Part shown: positions 42,700 through 52,059 of the stretch, piece after piece
Layout: every line of letters starts with the position of its first letter
Numbering within the stretch: the stretch's first letter is position 1
DNA from: a virus
Virus record (IMG/VR): IMGVR_UViG_3300031957_003334
Coordinates: 1-56,309 of that record
Direction: 5' to 3' (one strand)
DNA length: 56,309 nucleotides
The notes under the pieces: generated by a model
Told to the model about the DNA's origin: nothing
Database searches by the model: none
What the model saw: only the letters and a program-made list of their open reading frames with translations
Translations under genes and position numbers: made by a program

Positions 42700-43442
42700 T
42701 TTCTCTCTCCATTTAGAACTTGATATATTCTTTCTGCCTTCTCAAGACTTACAGGATACGAAAGTTTAACTTTTTTTTGCTGTTCTGTATAGTAAAAAGG
42801 TCTAGGCCACGGAGGGGGAAGAGCCCTTGATAAATTATAGATGTCAATGGGGTTCATATTTTTAGTTATTTCTCCATCTTTATCCGACCTTTTTGAGCAT
42901 TCAAAAATTATTTTTTCTTTGCTTTGTTCCACGGGATGTAAATCGTTGTCTCGATATTTTTTTAAAAACACGTCCCACATTTTACAAGATGTTGTTACCC
43001 CTTTTCTTAAAACATCGTTAGCATCCTCGTCAAATTCTATTTGAAAATCTTTCTGTAAGAAGATCTTTCCCCCGTCTATTTTATTTGTTAGTTCGTGAAT
43101 AGTTACGCCACTAACATTCTCTCCGTTTATTAATTGCCAATTCAAAGCATGGCTTCCAGCATAATCAGGTAGCAACGATCCGTGAAAGTTTATTGATAAA
43201 CGGTGTTTATCTAGAAGCGTACTTTGTATGACCCTGTTATAGTAAAAAGATACTAAAATATCGGCAGAAAATTTAATACACTCTTGTTTAAAATTTTCAA
43301 ACCCCTTGTCTTTGATGCGTGGGTGATTATTAGGATAAACTATTTTGAGAGTGCAATCTTCTTTTAACTTATCAATAAAAGGAAAATAATGCTCATTATT
43401 TTTGGTAAATAAAAGTACTTTTATGGGATCATTTTTAGGCAT
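42696..43442 (-). CDS. Formyltransferase-family protein (sugar N-formyltransferase-like)
   Basis: The 248-residue protein carries the formyltransferase core INFHGSLLPDYAGSHALNWQ with N85 and H87, then GVTIHELTNKIDGGKIF with D123, giving the Asn-His-Asp triad. The N-terminal Rossmann fold is short and diverged (KVLLFTKNNEHYF). Family members use N10-formyltetrahydrofolate to formylate Met-tRNA, ribonucleotide precursors or amino sugars. Among sugar genes, an N-formyl aminosugar such as Qui3NFo or Qui4NFo is the likely product. It overlaps the upstream glycosyltransferase by 22 bases. Confidence 0.82.
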   Translation of the reverse strand: MPKNDPIKVLLFTKNNEHYFPFIDKLKEDCTLKIVYPNNHPRIKDKGFENFKQECIKFSADILVSFYYNRVIQSTLLDKHRLSINFHGSLLPDYAGSHALNWQLINGENVSGVTIHELTNKIDGGKIFLQKDFQIEFDEDANDVLRKGVTTSCKMWDVFLKKYRDNDLHPVEQSKEKIIFECSKRSDKDGEITKNMNPIDIYNLSRALPPPWPRPFYYTEQQKKVKLSYPVSLEKAERIYQVLNGERK

Positions 43443-44563
43443 CTTTTTAACACATATTCACAATGATCCTCCATTGAATATGATCCCCATTTAAATGTAT
43501 TGATATAATCAGGACTTCTAACTATATCGATACATTTTTTTAGTTGTTTGTTTAAGTCCTGCTGTTTTTCCTCGTCGTAAATTAAACAAGATTCTTGATA
43601 GTAAGATGGTACTGTAACTGGCTTATTGCATAAAGTAATACATTTTGCGGCGATGCTTTCTCCCAATGTTCTTGGGTACCCTTTTGGCTGACCATATACT
43701 CGCATATCCATTGGTATAACAGAAATTTTTGAAAGGTATTTAACTTCACGAGCAAATTTTTTGTTGACTTGTCCAAGTATAAAGTAATCTATTTTTTTCT
43801 GCTCGCATATGCTTATTATGTCTTTTACATATTCGGCGTCCCGCAAAGGACCCATAAAAACTAAGACATAATCACTACACAATGTTTCATCGAGGTCTTT
43901 TATCATTTGTAATTGATTCTTTACATACCACATTGTCCCGCTGACTAAAATGATGTTTTCTTTTTTGTGTTTCGATAAAAATTCTACACACTGTTCTACG
44001 TAATCCGGACTTGCCGGAGGACACATATCTTCTTCTTCGAAATAGTAATCGGCATTTTTCAAGTTAGGTGCATAGGACATTGTTTTTATATTGACTCTGC
44101 AACCGCTTTTCTCCCAAACTTTATTATCATACGGTCTGCTCTTCATCGTATTAAAAACCGCTGATCTTCCGATGATAATATCATACGCTTCATTTAATGT
44201 TTCTATGGGGTTGATTTTTGTTTCTTGTATTTCATACCTGAATACATTTGTACCCCCTTTATCGTAGGTAAAATGTATCTTTGAATTTGGCAATACCTTA
44301 GAAGCATACAGCGGCAAACCCAAGGCTTCCATCTCTGCGTCCAGTGGGGAAAAGTGAGCAAATAACAGGTTGTATTTATGAAGGGATATTGTCTCTGCTG
44401 TGATACTGTTTAATAAATCAGAAACACAAAAAGAGTTGCAACCAAGCCTCTCTTGATTATATTGGCGAGGAGTTAATCTAAGTTCTGGTGAGTTTTTCCA
44501 ATGATGTAAGGCGGCATACTTATTAATGAACGCCGATAAATTATTAGAAGTGTTTATTCTCAT
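43421..44563 (-). CDS. GT-B-fold glycosyltransferase (GT4-like)
   Basis: The 380-residue protein has a poorly conserved N-terminal half and a C-terminal Rossmann half with IILVSGTMWYVKNQLQMIKDL, DYVLVFMGPLRDAEY and GESIAAKCITLCN, the place of the nucleotide-sugar EX7E region in GT4 enzymes. The second acidic residue is not clear. Donor and acceptor are unknown. It is the first glycosyltransferase gene downstream of the sulfotransferase, which it follows with ATGA overlap, so a glycan carrying sulfate is a natural substrate or product, by context. Confidence 0.72.
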   Translation of the reverse strand: MRINTSNNLSAFINKYAALHHWKNSPELRLTPRQYNQERLGCNSFCVSDLLNSITAETISLHKYNLLFAHFSPLDAEMEALGLPLYASKVLPNSKIHFTYDKGGTNVFRYEIQETKINPIETLNEAYDIIIGRSAVFNTMKSRPYDNKVWEKSGCRVNIKTMSYAPNLKNADYYFEEEDMCPPASPDYVEQCVEFLSKHKKENIILVSGTMWYVKNQLQMIKDLDETLCSDYVLVFMGPLRDAEYVKDIISICEQKKIDYFILGQVNKKFAREVKYLSKISVIPMDMRVYGQPKGYPRTLGESIAAKCITLCNKPVTVPSYYQESCLIYDEEKQQDLNKQLKKCIDIVRSPDYINTFKWGSYSMEDHCEYVLKRCLKMIP

Positions 44564-45318
44564 ATTGTTGTGAAATATCTCTTAAAAATATTCTTTGTAT
44601 CATCAGACAGCATAATTTCCTTTGCCCTGCGTAGGTCATCCATATCGGTCTCAGAATCATTCTTGTTTAAGGTTTTTTGAATATGGAGTAACCATTCGGG
44701 ATCTGTCTCTAATCCAAGCCAACTGTTTATGTTCTTGGTGGTTATGCTAAAATCGTCTAAAAGGTCCTCATAATAAACCCTTAAATACAAATCAGGGTCA
44801 ATATAATCTTCCACAGTAGAAGCAAGAATAGAATCATCTAAAACTTTTTTACAAGCCTTTTCATAGGTTTCAAATCCGTGAGATTTCATATAAGAACGAG
44901 CAGCAACAGCAGGGTTTCTAATCAGATGCAAAAAATAGAATTTATTTTTCGTGACAAAATCTAGGAATTCTTGCTTATGTTCCCTAAAGATAGAAGTGGT
45001 GCCGCCGGCTTTTTTGTCTCCTATTACCATGATTTCTTTTTTATTGAATTCTGGTAGTTCTGACAAGTGTCCCATCTCTTTCCATCTTTTTTGGTACTGG
45101 GACATTTTATACCCTGTGTTTTCTAATCCACTCTCAAACTGCCTTGTTGCCTCTTCATATAGATGACTAAAAGCCAAATCAGTAGAACACTTTTGTTTTA
45201 CAACTTTGTCTAAAAATCGAGACTCGTTGGAGATCAAACAATTTGGGTGATAGTTTAGTACTTGACCGAGGAAGGTGCTTCCCGTTCTTCCGCTCCCTAT
45301 AAAAAACAAGTACTTCAT
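44560..45318 (-). CDS. Sulfotransferase (PAPS-dependent)
   Basis: The 252-residue protein begins FFIGSGRTGSTFLGQVLNYHPN, the 5'-phosphosulfate loop (GSGRTGST, residues 8-15). LIRNPAVAARSYM further on is the 3'-phosphate-binding segment with the Arg and Ser. Lengths and order fit carbohydrate/protein sulfotransferases of the Sulfotransfer family. It transfers sulfate from PAPS to a hydroxyl or amine, most likely on a sugar given its neighbours. The PAPS would come from the APS kinase encoded 7 kb downstream in the same strand. It directly follows the GT-A-type gene (stop and start adjacent). Confidence 0.87.
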   Translation of the reverse strand: MKYLFFIGSGRTGSTFLGQVLNYHPNCLISNESRFLDKVVKQKCSTDLAFSHLYEEATRQFESGLENTGYKMSQYQKRWKEMGHLSELPEFNKKEIMVIGDKKAGGTTSIFREHKQEFLDFVTKNKFYFLHLIRNPAVAARSYMKSHGFETYEKACKKVLDDSILASTVEDYIDPDLYLRVYYEDLLDDFSITTKNINSWLGLETDPEWLLHIQKTLNKNDSETDMDDLRRAKEIMLSDDTKNIFKRYFTTI

Positions 45319-46056
45319 TTAATACTCCATAAAATTGTTTTTACAAAACATCAGCGCCTCTTCCAAAGATCCTACCTTGTACTGTCCTTGGTTTATTTTG
45401 GGGTCAGCGTGCATATGATATATTCTTGGTTTTAGATGAGATTCTCCGAATTCATGTTTGAATTTGTTTTGTTTTTCCCTATTGCCTCTACTTCGGATGT
45501 TATATTCAACAGGAAGTATATAATACCTCATATTTGAATGCCACAGTGCCGTTCTAAAAGTTGGTTGCTCGTAAGGCCATCGTGAAAAATAATGATAAAA
45601 TAAATCCCTCCACGATTGGAAAAAATCCATAACTGGCTTTGATTTTTTAAATACCATAACACCAGGGTTAACTTCAGGGAAAGCGTATGGAATCGCAGCA
45701 TATTCCGGTATTTTAGCAGAGATACTTTCTCTTTTTCTGGCTAAATCGTGACAAATGGCAAAATCAAATTTCTCTAGTATACCAAACATCTCCTCTATAT
45801 TGTGATCAACAATAGTATCAGTATCTAGAAAGATAGTTTCATCGTAAGGTGTTTGATCTACATAATCTACTTTTGCTCGTATATGATTAACACTAATAAC
45901 TCGACAGTCATCTACAAATTCTGAATCTACTAACCTGTCGCTATAAAAGGTTACTGGAAGATCTGGGCAGTTCTTTTTGACAGATTCCGCAGAGATTAAT
46001 GCCTCTTTAATAAACGGCTCGTTGAAAGCAATATATAATACTCCTCTAGATGTCAT
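45319..46056 (-). CDS. GT-A-fold glycosyltransferase (GT8-like)
   Basis: The 245-residue protein starts with a short Rossmann-like strand (GVLYIAFNEPFIKEALISAESV). The metal-binding DxD lies in ETIFLDTDT (D78, D80), followed by NPGVMVFKKS and an HMHADPKINQGQY stretch near the end with the second metal-site His. These fit nucleotide-diphospho-sugar transferases of the GT8/GT-A type. Donor and acceptor are unknown. It lies between another glycosyltransferase and the sulfotransferase. Confidence 0.78.
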   Translation of the reverse strand: MTSRGVLYIAFNEPFIKEALISAESVKKNCPDLPVTFYSDRLVDSEFVDDCRVISVNHIRAKVDYVDQTPYDETIFLDTDTIVDHNIEEMFGILEKFDFAICHDLARKRESISAKIPEYAAIPYAFPEVNPGVMVFKKSKPVMDFFQSWRDLFYHYFSRWPYEQPTFRTALWHSNMRYYILPVEYNIRSRGNREKQNKFKHEFGESHLKPRIYHMHADPKINQGQYKVGSLEEALMFCKNNFMEY

Positions 46057-47041
46057 TCCGAATCTCCTTTATATTATCATACAGTTTTTTTGCCCATTTT
46101 ATAGGGTCATATTCTTGGTCAAATTTATTTTTAGCGGCTGTTGCTATTTTATTTCTTTTGTTTGCACTCGACAGAGATCTTAAAGCATTCAACCAACTGT
46201 CTGTATTATGGGCTACATAGCCGCAATTTTCGTCACCAAGAATATGAAAATTACTTGGTGTAATATCTGCCACAACAGGGATCCCTACTTGGTGAAAAAC
46301 AAACGATCTTCCTGCATTAGACTTATTTTTAAACCTAATAATGAAGTCTGTTTCATATAGTCCCATTTCTGGGTTTGTTTTTATACCCATAAACTGGTTT
46401 GGGGTTATAGATGTTATATTGGGGACTAACCCAATGTCGCACTTCTTTATTTCTTCTACAATAGTATCTTTGTTCCAGTGAGATAGTTGTATATTTTTTA
46501 TTCGTGGAACGCCAATAGACCACCCATTATAGCCTGGGGATGTTATTACCTTCAATTCAAAAGGCTGCTCTTTTTCAAAGGATTCAAGTGCTAACGATAA
46601 ATACGGTGAAAATTTACTTAAATGAGTAAAACTACCATGATACCCAAGAGTTAAAATTTCTTTGTCTGTATGTTTTTTAATCTCAATATTTTGAAACATA
46701 TCTTCAATCAAAGGGTAATAAAATACATTTGGATAACGAGAAAGACTTATTTTTTCTTCTAAGGATCCTACGATTACAAAATCACACAAGATGTTTTCTT
46801 TATCCGCTGCAAGATTTGTAACTCCTATAATTTTATCTGGATATTTTCTCTTTAAAATGTCTGCCCACTGCCAATCATTCTTGGATAAAATGATTACGTC
46901 TGCCTCTTCTATGTTGTCAAGAGATTCAATAAATTGTGCATCTATTCCTGCAATTTTAAAGTAGTTACATAAATCATTACACCAAATACGATAAGAACCA
47001 ACCTTAATATCCCTCACGGTACTGTAAAAACGAATATTCAT
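46046..47041 (-). CDS. GT-B-fold glycosyltransferase (331 aa)
   Basis: The protein has an N-terminal half with DVIILSKNDWQWADILKRKYP and a C-terminal half with LTLGYHGSFTHLSKF, a sugar-nucleotide-binding loop, CDIGLVPNI and FVFHQVGIPVVADIT in the position of the donor-site motif. It belongs to the GT4-like GT-B group by fold signatures, though motif conservation is modest. It overlaps the upstream end of the DxD glycosyltransferase by 11 bases. Confidence 0.7.
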   Translation of the reverse strand: MNIRFYSTVRDIKVGSYRIWCNDLCNYFKIAGIDAQFIESLDNIEEADVIILSKNDWQWADILKRKYPDKIIGVTNLAADKENILCDFVIVGSLEEKISLSRYPNVFYYPLIEDMFQNIEIKKHTDKEILTLGYHGSFTHLSKFSPYLSLALESFEKEQPFELKVITSPGYNGWSIGVPRIKNIQLSHWNKDTIVEEIKKCDIGLVPNITSITPNQFMGIKTNPEMGLYETDFIIRFKNKSNAGRSFVFHQVGIPVVADITPSNFHILGDENCGYVAHNTDSWLNALRSLSSANKRNKIATAAKNKFDQEYDPIKWAKKLYDNIKEIRNDI

Positions 47042-47044
47042 ATC

Positions 47045-48286
47045 TTACATACGACCAAAAATAATCACTTGATGAGTGGGATTTCCAGATGCTGTTTTTC
47101 CAACATTGTGGACTCGATAGTTTTTCTTCATCTTACAAATTCTTTCAATATCATAATAGCATCCAAATCTTTCATCATAATCATCTAAAACCCAGATAGG
47201 GTTTTCGGATTGGAATTGTTTAAGGTTGATTATGTCTGCTATAACGGCTCCCTTATCGTGAGAGGCATCAATATAAAATAAATCTACATCTTTAACGTTG
47301 TGTGATTCAAGATGTTCTTTCAGGTCTTTTGAAGTCCCGCTAACAAAAGTTGTATTGTTTTGAAATTTTTCAACATATTTTTCATTTCTAACATCTCTAA
47401 TATCAGCACTCCAAACATGCCCTTCTGTATCTGACAAACCCTCAGCAAAAGTGTAAAATTGCCAACCTTCGGCTGTTCCCATTTCTACTATTTTTTTACA
47501 CCCTGCTATCTTAGCCAAAGATGACAAATAAAATCCACGTTTTGGCAGAATCTCTAAACACTCTTTTGCGGTTTCTTCAGTAAGTTTATAATTTTTTGTT
47601 TTTTGTATCTGTATGAGAAGATTAATATCATCCCATATTTGTTTATATTCTGAAGGAACTGTGAGTTCTTTTATTTTTCCAACTTTTTCATATGTTTTTG
47701 AAAGTAAATCGTTTTTTTCCAGGACTATTTCCCAGTTCATACCAAAAACATTTCGAGGTATTGATTCGTTTTTGATACATAAACTCTGATGAAACAAGGG
47801 CAACAGATCATGATCTGGCTTATTAACATAAAATTCTGTATATTCATCTTGGTCTACGTCTATCTGAAACTGGAAGAGTGCCTTGCCTCCAACTTTTAAC
47901 ACTCTTTCAATTTCAGATGCTTTTTTTTCAGGGTAAAGCGAATGATCATAGACGTTGCTAAATACAAAATCAAATTCGCCGTCTTTATATTGAAGATTGT
48001 GCATATCCCCCTCGACGACGTGCGGAGGACACGGGACAATATCTATACCACAAGCGTCTACGCCCAATTCTTTTAATGCTACCACTTCTTGACCAGTTCT
48101 AGCACCTATACATAGTGCTCTTTTGTTTCCCGTGTCAAGACCGTGGCGTACAAACAACTCCTTAAATCCCTGTAACTTGAGGTTCCATTCTTCGTTGAGC
48201 CATTTTTGGCGACGGACTGGATCTTCTGTTTTTGTTTTTTGAAACCTTATATACTCTTCATAAGATTTATGCCTACCTGTCGTCAT
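47045..48286 (-). CDS. Two-domain SAM-dependent methyltransferase
   Basis: The 413-residue protein contains two class I methyltransferase units. The N-terminal one (about 50-160) has ALCIGARTGQEVVALKELG (motif I) and GIDIVPCPP plus FDFVFSNVYDH. The C-terminal one (about 260-405) has KKIVEMGTAEGWQFYTFAE, then VDLFYIDASHDKGAVIADI and WVLDDYDERFGC, in the style of the MTase_24/FkbM-like and macrocin-type families. The fusion could place two methyl groups or use one domain for binding. In a glycan island O-methylation of sugars is the likely use. Confidence 0.82.
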   Translation of the reverse strand: MTTGRHKSYEEYIRFQKTKTEDPVRRQKWLNEEWNLKLQGFKELFVRHGLDTGNKRALCIGARTGQEVVALKELGVDACGIDIVPCPPHVVEGDMHNLQYKDGEFDFVFSNVYDHSLYPEKKASEIERVLKVGGKALFQFQIDVDQDEYTEFYVNKPDHDLLPLFHQSLCIKNESIPRNVFGMNWEIVLEKNDLLSKTYEKVGKIKELTVPSEYKQIWDDINLLIQIQKTKNYKLTEETAKECLEILPKRGFYLSSLAKIAGCKKIVEMGTAEGWQFYTFAEGLSDTEGHVWSADIRDVRNEKYVEKFQNNTTFVSGTSKDLKEHLESHNVKDVDLFYIDASHDKGAVIADIINLKQFQSENPIWVLDDYDERFGCYYDIERICKMKKNYRVHNVGKTASGNPTHQVIIFGRM

Positions 48287-49184
48287 TTGTTTGCTCCGTT
48301 ATAAATTTCAAATACGCTTGAGATACTTTTTTCATATCATACTCACTATCATAAGAATTTTTAAGTTTTTGTGAAAAGTCTATCTGTGGGGGAGAATAGA
48401 GACGAACAGGCTCTAGGTCCCATTCATCTTCTTTTATGACAACGGCACCAATCCCAGCAATCTCTTTTGTTCCTCCAGAAGAGGAGCAAATAACTTGCGC
48501 ACCGCACGCCCTAGCATCAACTACAACATTTGGACAATGATCAAGCCACGCTAAATGGATAAAATAATCAGATGCCTTCAATATAGTTAAAACATTTTCA
48601 TATTTTAAATTCCCTAAATATCTTATCCTAGGGTCATCAATTGGTTTGTCATCGGTTTTCCCCATTACAAACAAAACGTCATTATCGTGACTGTGTTCTA
48701 GGAAATACCTTATATTCTCTTGTAGTCTTTTGTGGGGTCTCCAATGAGAAGCACAGGACCATATTTTGTTGTGTTTATTTTTTATGTGTTCTGGGACATC
48801 TGGAATTGATTGTATCAGCTCAAGACTGGCACCATTGTGAATAATCGTGCTGCTCTTATGTTCGCCAAAATATTTGGTCACTAATCTTTTATTAAAATCA
48901 CTCTGAAAGATTACACCATCTGCAACCTTATACGTTTCTAATATTGGTTTGTTTTGTTGGGTATAGTTTTGTTCTGAATTAAAATATATCCCATCTAGTC
49001 TTTGGAATAGTTTTCCAGATGATGGAACTTTGATTTTCTGAATAAACGCCAACGTTGCCACTGGGTCCTGTAAGGCGTTGAATGTAATTCCCTGGTTCCT
49101 CAGGCAATCAAAAAGTTTCCTTCCAAAACAATTGGGACCGGAGTTGCTCGTAAGATCTACGTTCTGGAGATGAATGTTTGTCAT
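48273..49184 (-). CDS. GT4-family glycosyltransferase (303 aa)
   Basis: The short GT-B enzyme has IIHNGASLE (donor-side His/Asn/Gly), WSCASHWRPHKRLQENIRYF and DYFIHLAWLDHCPNVVVDARACG followed by SSSGGTKE, the GT4 donor-binding stretch with a conserved acidic and Gly-rich region. The N-terminal half is short but Rossmann-like. Donor and acceptor are unknown. It is coupled with ATGA-like overlap to the upstream GT2 fusion and overlaps the methyltransferase by 14 bases. Confidence 0.85.
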   Translation of the reverse strand: MTNIHLQNVDLTSNSGPNCFGRKLFDCLRNQGITFNALQDPVATLAFIQKIKVPSSGKLFQRLDGIYFNSEQNYTQQNKPILETYKVADGVIFQSDFNKRLVTKYFGEHKSSTIIHNGASLELIQSIPDVPEHIKNKHNKIWSCASHWRPHKRLQENIRYFLEHSHDNDVLFVMGKTDDKPIDDPRIRYLGNLKYENVLTILKASDYFIHLAWLDHCPNVVVDARACGAQVICSSSGGTKEIAGIGAVVIKEDEWDLEPVRLYSPPQIDFSQKLKNSYDSEYDMKKVSQAYLKFITEQTNDDR

Positions 49185-50812
49185 AGGCTTGCCCGAGAGT
49201 ATTTGTTTTTTGCTCTAATTTCTAGCATATTCTTGTGCTGTTGCTCTTGGGCAGTCTTATTAACAGCATTCGGATTTCCTACGTTATAAACGCACAACAC
49301 CTCTTTAACATAAGAAGATTTTTCTCCTGCCATTTCTAGTGCAGGTAACATTATGGCTTGATCATAGGATGATTTAAAATATTCACCAGTTGAATTTAAA
49401 AAATCTCTTTTATCTATATTTTTCCAGACCTTAAACTTTAGCGTCTTTAGGTGAGATGCTCTCCAAGTATCGTCTCTAAAACTATTCTCGACAACAACCT
49501 CATCGGCGTATTTACTTGATTCTTGTCCTACTCTGCCAGTTGGAAACTCAATAAAACTCCCATAAGTCACCAAAGACCCATTATCATAATGCTTATCTAA
49601 TACATCCAGTACATATTTATTAGACAACCAATCATCACCATCTAAAATAACAATAACCTCATCATCTTCAGGGGCGGCTAGATCTACTAGATCACTAATA
49701 TTTTTCAGTGCATATTTCTTTTCTTCGTTTTTAACTAACACAAAGCGAGGATCGTCTCCTATCAACTCTTTGGCATTATTAAACGTTTTATCCGTGGATA
49801 TATCGTCCCCTACATAACATCTCCAACGTTGCTTCTTCTGATCTTTTATGCTTTTGAGTGCGTGAGATATCCAAGACTCAGAATTATAGACAGGCACAAT
49901 GAAGACATATTTTGTATTACTGTCTTCTTCACTAGGCTTTGGGACCAAGGATGCATTTGTGTTTTGGTGTAATATTTCCCAAAAATAGTCTGCTCTGCTT
50001 CCCAAGTAATTACATATCTTTGATGGATCTGTATCCTTAAACCAATCTTCATTTTTGTGTTGAACATTGTTATTAAGTCTTAGATCACATCCGAGCAAAG
50101 CTGCCTCAATCACTAGTCTTGGGCAAGTATCTGACCCTTTGGGTAAAAAAATCAACCCTTTATGTTGAGATATTTTTTGTAGCATATTGTCATAAGGAAT
50201 ACCTTGTACCACTTCATATTCTAAGTTATTTTCTGTAGCATACAATATAGCGTCCTCAGTTCCCTTGATCCAAGACTGTGAACCCATTATAAGGTAAGAA
50301 TTTTTCTTATCTTTGGGCGTCTCTCTGAGGGTGCTTAACTTGTCTAGCAAATCATCATTAAAAATAGAACTCAAAACATAATTTTGCTTGTTTCTCAAAA
50401 CTGGAAACCTGCTAAAGTATTTTTCGCTTTGGTTTTTGCTCATCCAAAAAACACTTGATGCTTTTGCTAAAAAAACAGCAAACAACTTTCCAAAAGAGCT
50501 ATTTTCACATCTACATTCGCCTTCTACTTCTTCATGTTTCTCAACAGATCTCATAGAGCAAAATTTATAATCAAATTCAACTACAGAGTAATTTAATGTT
50601 TTTATTGCTTCCAAATAACAATTTTTTGCCATAAACGAAGTGTTAGTAAAAACCCAATGATAATCTTTCAGAGAATTTATTATGTCGGGAGTTACTTGTG
50701 CAGAATACAAATTAATTATCGGGCTCCAAGCCTTATCTAGAAGACCCTGTGTTGAAAGTTCTGCCCCTCCAGTGTAGTCTTTTAAGAAGGCATCCGAAAC
50801 AAATACATACAT
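49181..50812 (-). CDS. Bifunctional glycosyltransferase: GT-B (GT4-like) plus GT2 domain
   Basis: The 543-residue protein has two catalytic-type units. Residues up to about 270 resemble a GT-B enzyme: YLIMGSQSWIKGTEDAIL, IFLPKGSDTCPRLVIEAALLG. Residues about 300-540 are GT2: FIVPVYNSESWISHALKSI, GDDISTDKT, then ILDGDDWLSNKY with the DxD-type metal site. GT2 enzymes polymerise or transfer sugars from UDP donors, and the fusion suggests that two successive linkages are made by one protein. It begins at ATG 50812, coupled to the next GT4 gene by a one-base overlap. Confidence 0.83.
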   Translation of the reverse strand: MYVFVSDAFLKDYTGGAELSTQGLLDKAWSPIINLYSAQVTPDIINSLKDYHWVFTNTSFMAKNCYLEAIKTLNYSVVEFDYKFCSMRSVEKHEEVEGECRCENSSFGKLFAVFLAKASSVFWMSKNQSEKYFSRFPVLRNKQNYVLSSIFNDDLLDKLSTLRETPKDKKNSYLIMGSQSWIKGTEDAILYATENNLEYEVVQGIPYDNMLQKISQHKGLIFLPKGSDTCPRLVIEAALLGCDLRLNNNVQHKNEDWFKDTDPSKICNYLGSRADYFWEILHQNTNASLVPKPSEEDSNTKYVFIVPVYNSESWISHALKSIKDQKKQRWRCYVGDDISTDKTFNNAKELIGDDPRFVLVKNEEKKYALKNISDLVDLAAPEDDEVIVILDGDDWLSNKYVLDVLDKHYDNGSLVTYGSFIEFPTGRVGQESSKYADEVVVENSFRDDTWRASHLKTLKFKVWKNIDKRDFLNSTGEYFKSSYDQAIMLPALEMAGEKSSYVKEVLCVYNVGNPNAVNKTAQEQQHKNMLEIRAKNKYSRASL

Positions 50813-52059
50813 TACTCTAATTGAGAGAAAAGATTCTCTATTTCCTCATCGGTGGTATCGACCTCTAAAACAGAATCTACATACTTTTTATAGATATTTT
50901 CTTCTGAAAACTCTTCATCTAAATATTCTTTGAGTTGTTGAGCCATCTTCTGCTTGGAGTTAATTGCTTCATAAGAGTTTCTCAGTGCTTTTTTGTAAGA
51001 GTCTTCTTCAACATAACACCACTTTGTACCTTCATTGATAACGCCTTTCCAAACAGCCGCCGGCTCAACTTCTTTCAAATCATATTTGATTTTTGTAAAG
51101 AGGGGCGTTTTTTTGACTTTTCCAGATTTTTCATTTTTAACAGGAGCATATAGAAAATCTACCTGCCCTGACCATGCCGGTGCAACAACTGGTAAGCCAC
51201 TATAAGCCGCCTCAAAAATAGGCAACCCGTACCCCTCTCCGTGTGTCGTAGTAATATAGGACTTAATCCCAGGATGTTTATAGAGAGAATGTATTTCTTC
51301 CTCAGAGAGATTACCGTGAATTAGATAAACTTGACACTTACGGTCTGGATATTTATCACACCAGCCTTTGACTTTTTTTGTTGTCATAGCATCATCAATG
51401 ATCGAGTGGTTTCCTGTGTGAAACTTCAAAACAAGACCAATCTCTTCGTCATCGTGAAATTCCTCAATAAATTGTTTTACAAGGACACCAACATTTTTCC
51501 TTGGCGATATTTGGGCTATAGCAAGAAAGTTAAAATCAGTATCTAGCTTTATGTCAATATCTACTGTATTTTTTTCTTTTACTGGGTATCCAATAACTTC
51601 TACAGGTGTTTCTAAATTAAGAATTCCTGATTCACCTGTTTTGGTGTTTTGATAAGGGTATGAAACATTCATCGATGTCTTGGAGTGCTCAGAAACTACA
51701 ATAATTTTATCAACTTTGTTGCACGCCTGGAGCCATTCCGGAGATATTTTGTCCGTTTCAATACCAGCCGTTACACCGATATTAACTGTAGCATGATTCT
51801 CCCATTCTGTTGGCACAGTTACCTGCAACGACACATCAAACTGACCGTTTGTATGTGCCATTTTATTCATACACTGCAATATGTCCTGTACTTCTGGGTC
51901 AGAAACGTTTATGGGCCAATTTGAAACGCCCCATTCAATAGGCACCACATACAAGTCAAATTTGTCTGGTCGGCTCTTTAATGCTCTATACACTAATCGA
52001 GCGTGTTCACCGTACCCGCTTTTACTTAGGATTGGTCCTTTTAATAAAACTCGAATCAT
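50812..52059 (-). CDS. GT4-family glycosyltransferase (415 aa)
   Basis: N-terminal motif LLKGPILSKSGYGEHARLVYRAL has the Gly-rich acceptor loop seen at the start of GT4 enzymes. The donor domain has NFLAIAQISPRKN, VYLIHGNLSEEEI, TTTHGEGYGLPIFEAAYSGLPVVAP (the EX7E-type region) and then a Trp/Gln pair (WSGQVDF). Length is normal for the family. A phage enzyme of this kind likely uses a host nucleotide sugar. It overlaps the upstream GT4 gene by four bases and belongs to a tandem of three GT genes. Confidence 0.85.
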   Translation of the reverse strand: MIRVLLKGPILSKSGYGEHARLVYRALKSRPDKFDLYVVPIEWGVSNWPINVSDPEVQDILQCMNKMAHTNGQFDVSLQVTVPTEWENHATVNIGVTAGIETDKISPEWLQACNKVDKIIVVSEHSKTSMNVSYPYQNTKTGESGILNLETPVEVIGYPVKEKNTVDIDIKLDTDFNFLAIAQISPRKNVGVLVKQFIEEFHDDEEIGLVLKFHTGNHSIIDDAMTTKKVKGWCDKYPDRKCQVYLIHGNLSEEEIHSLYKHPGIKSYITTTHGEGYGLPIFEAAYSGLPVVAPAWSGQVDFLYAPVKNEKSGKVKKTPLFTKIKYDLKEVEPAAVWKGVINEGTKWCYVEEDSYKKALRNSYEAINSKQKMAQQLKEYLDEEFSEENIYKKYVDSVLEVDTTDEEIENLFSQLE

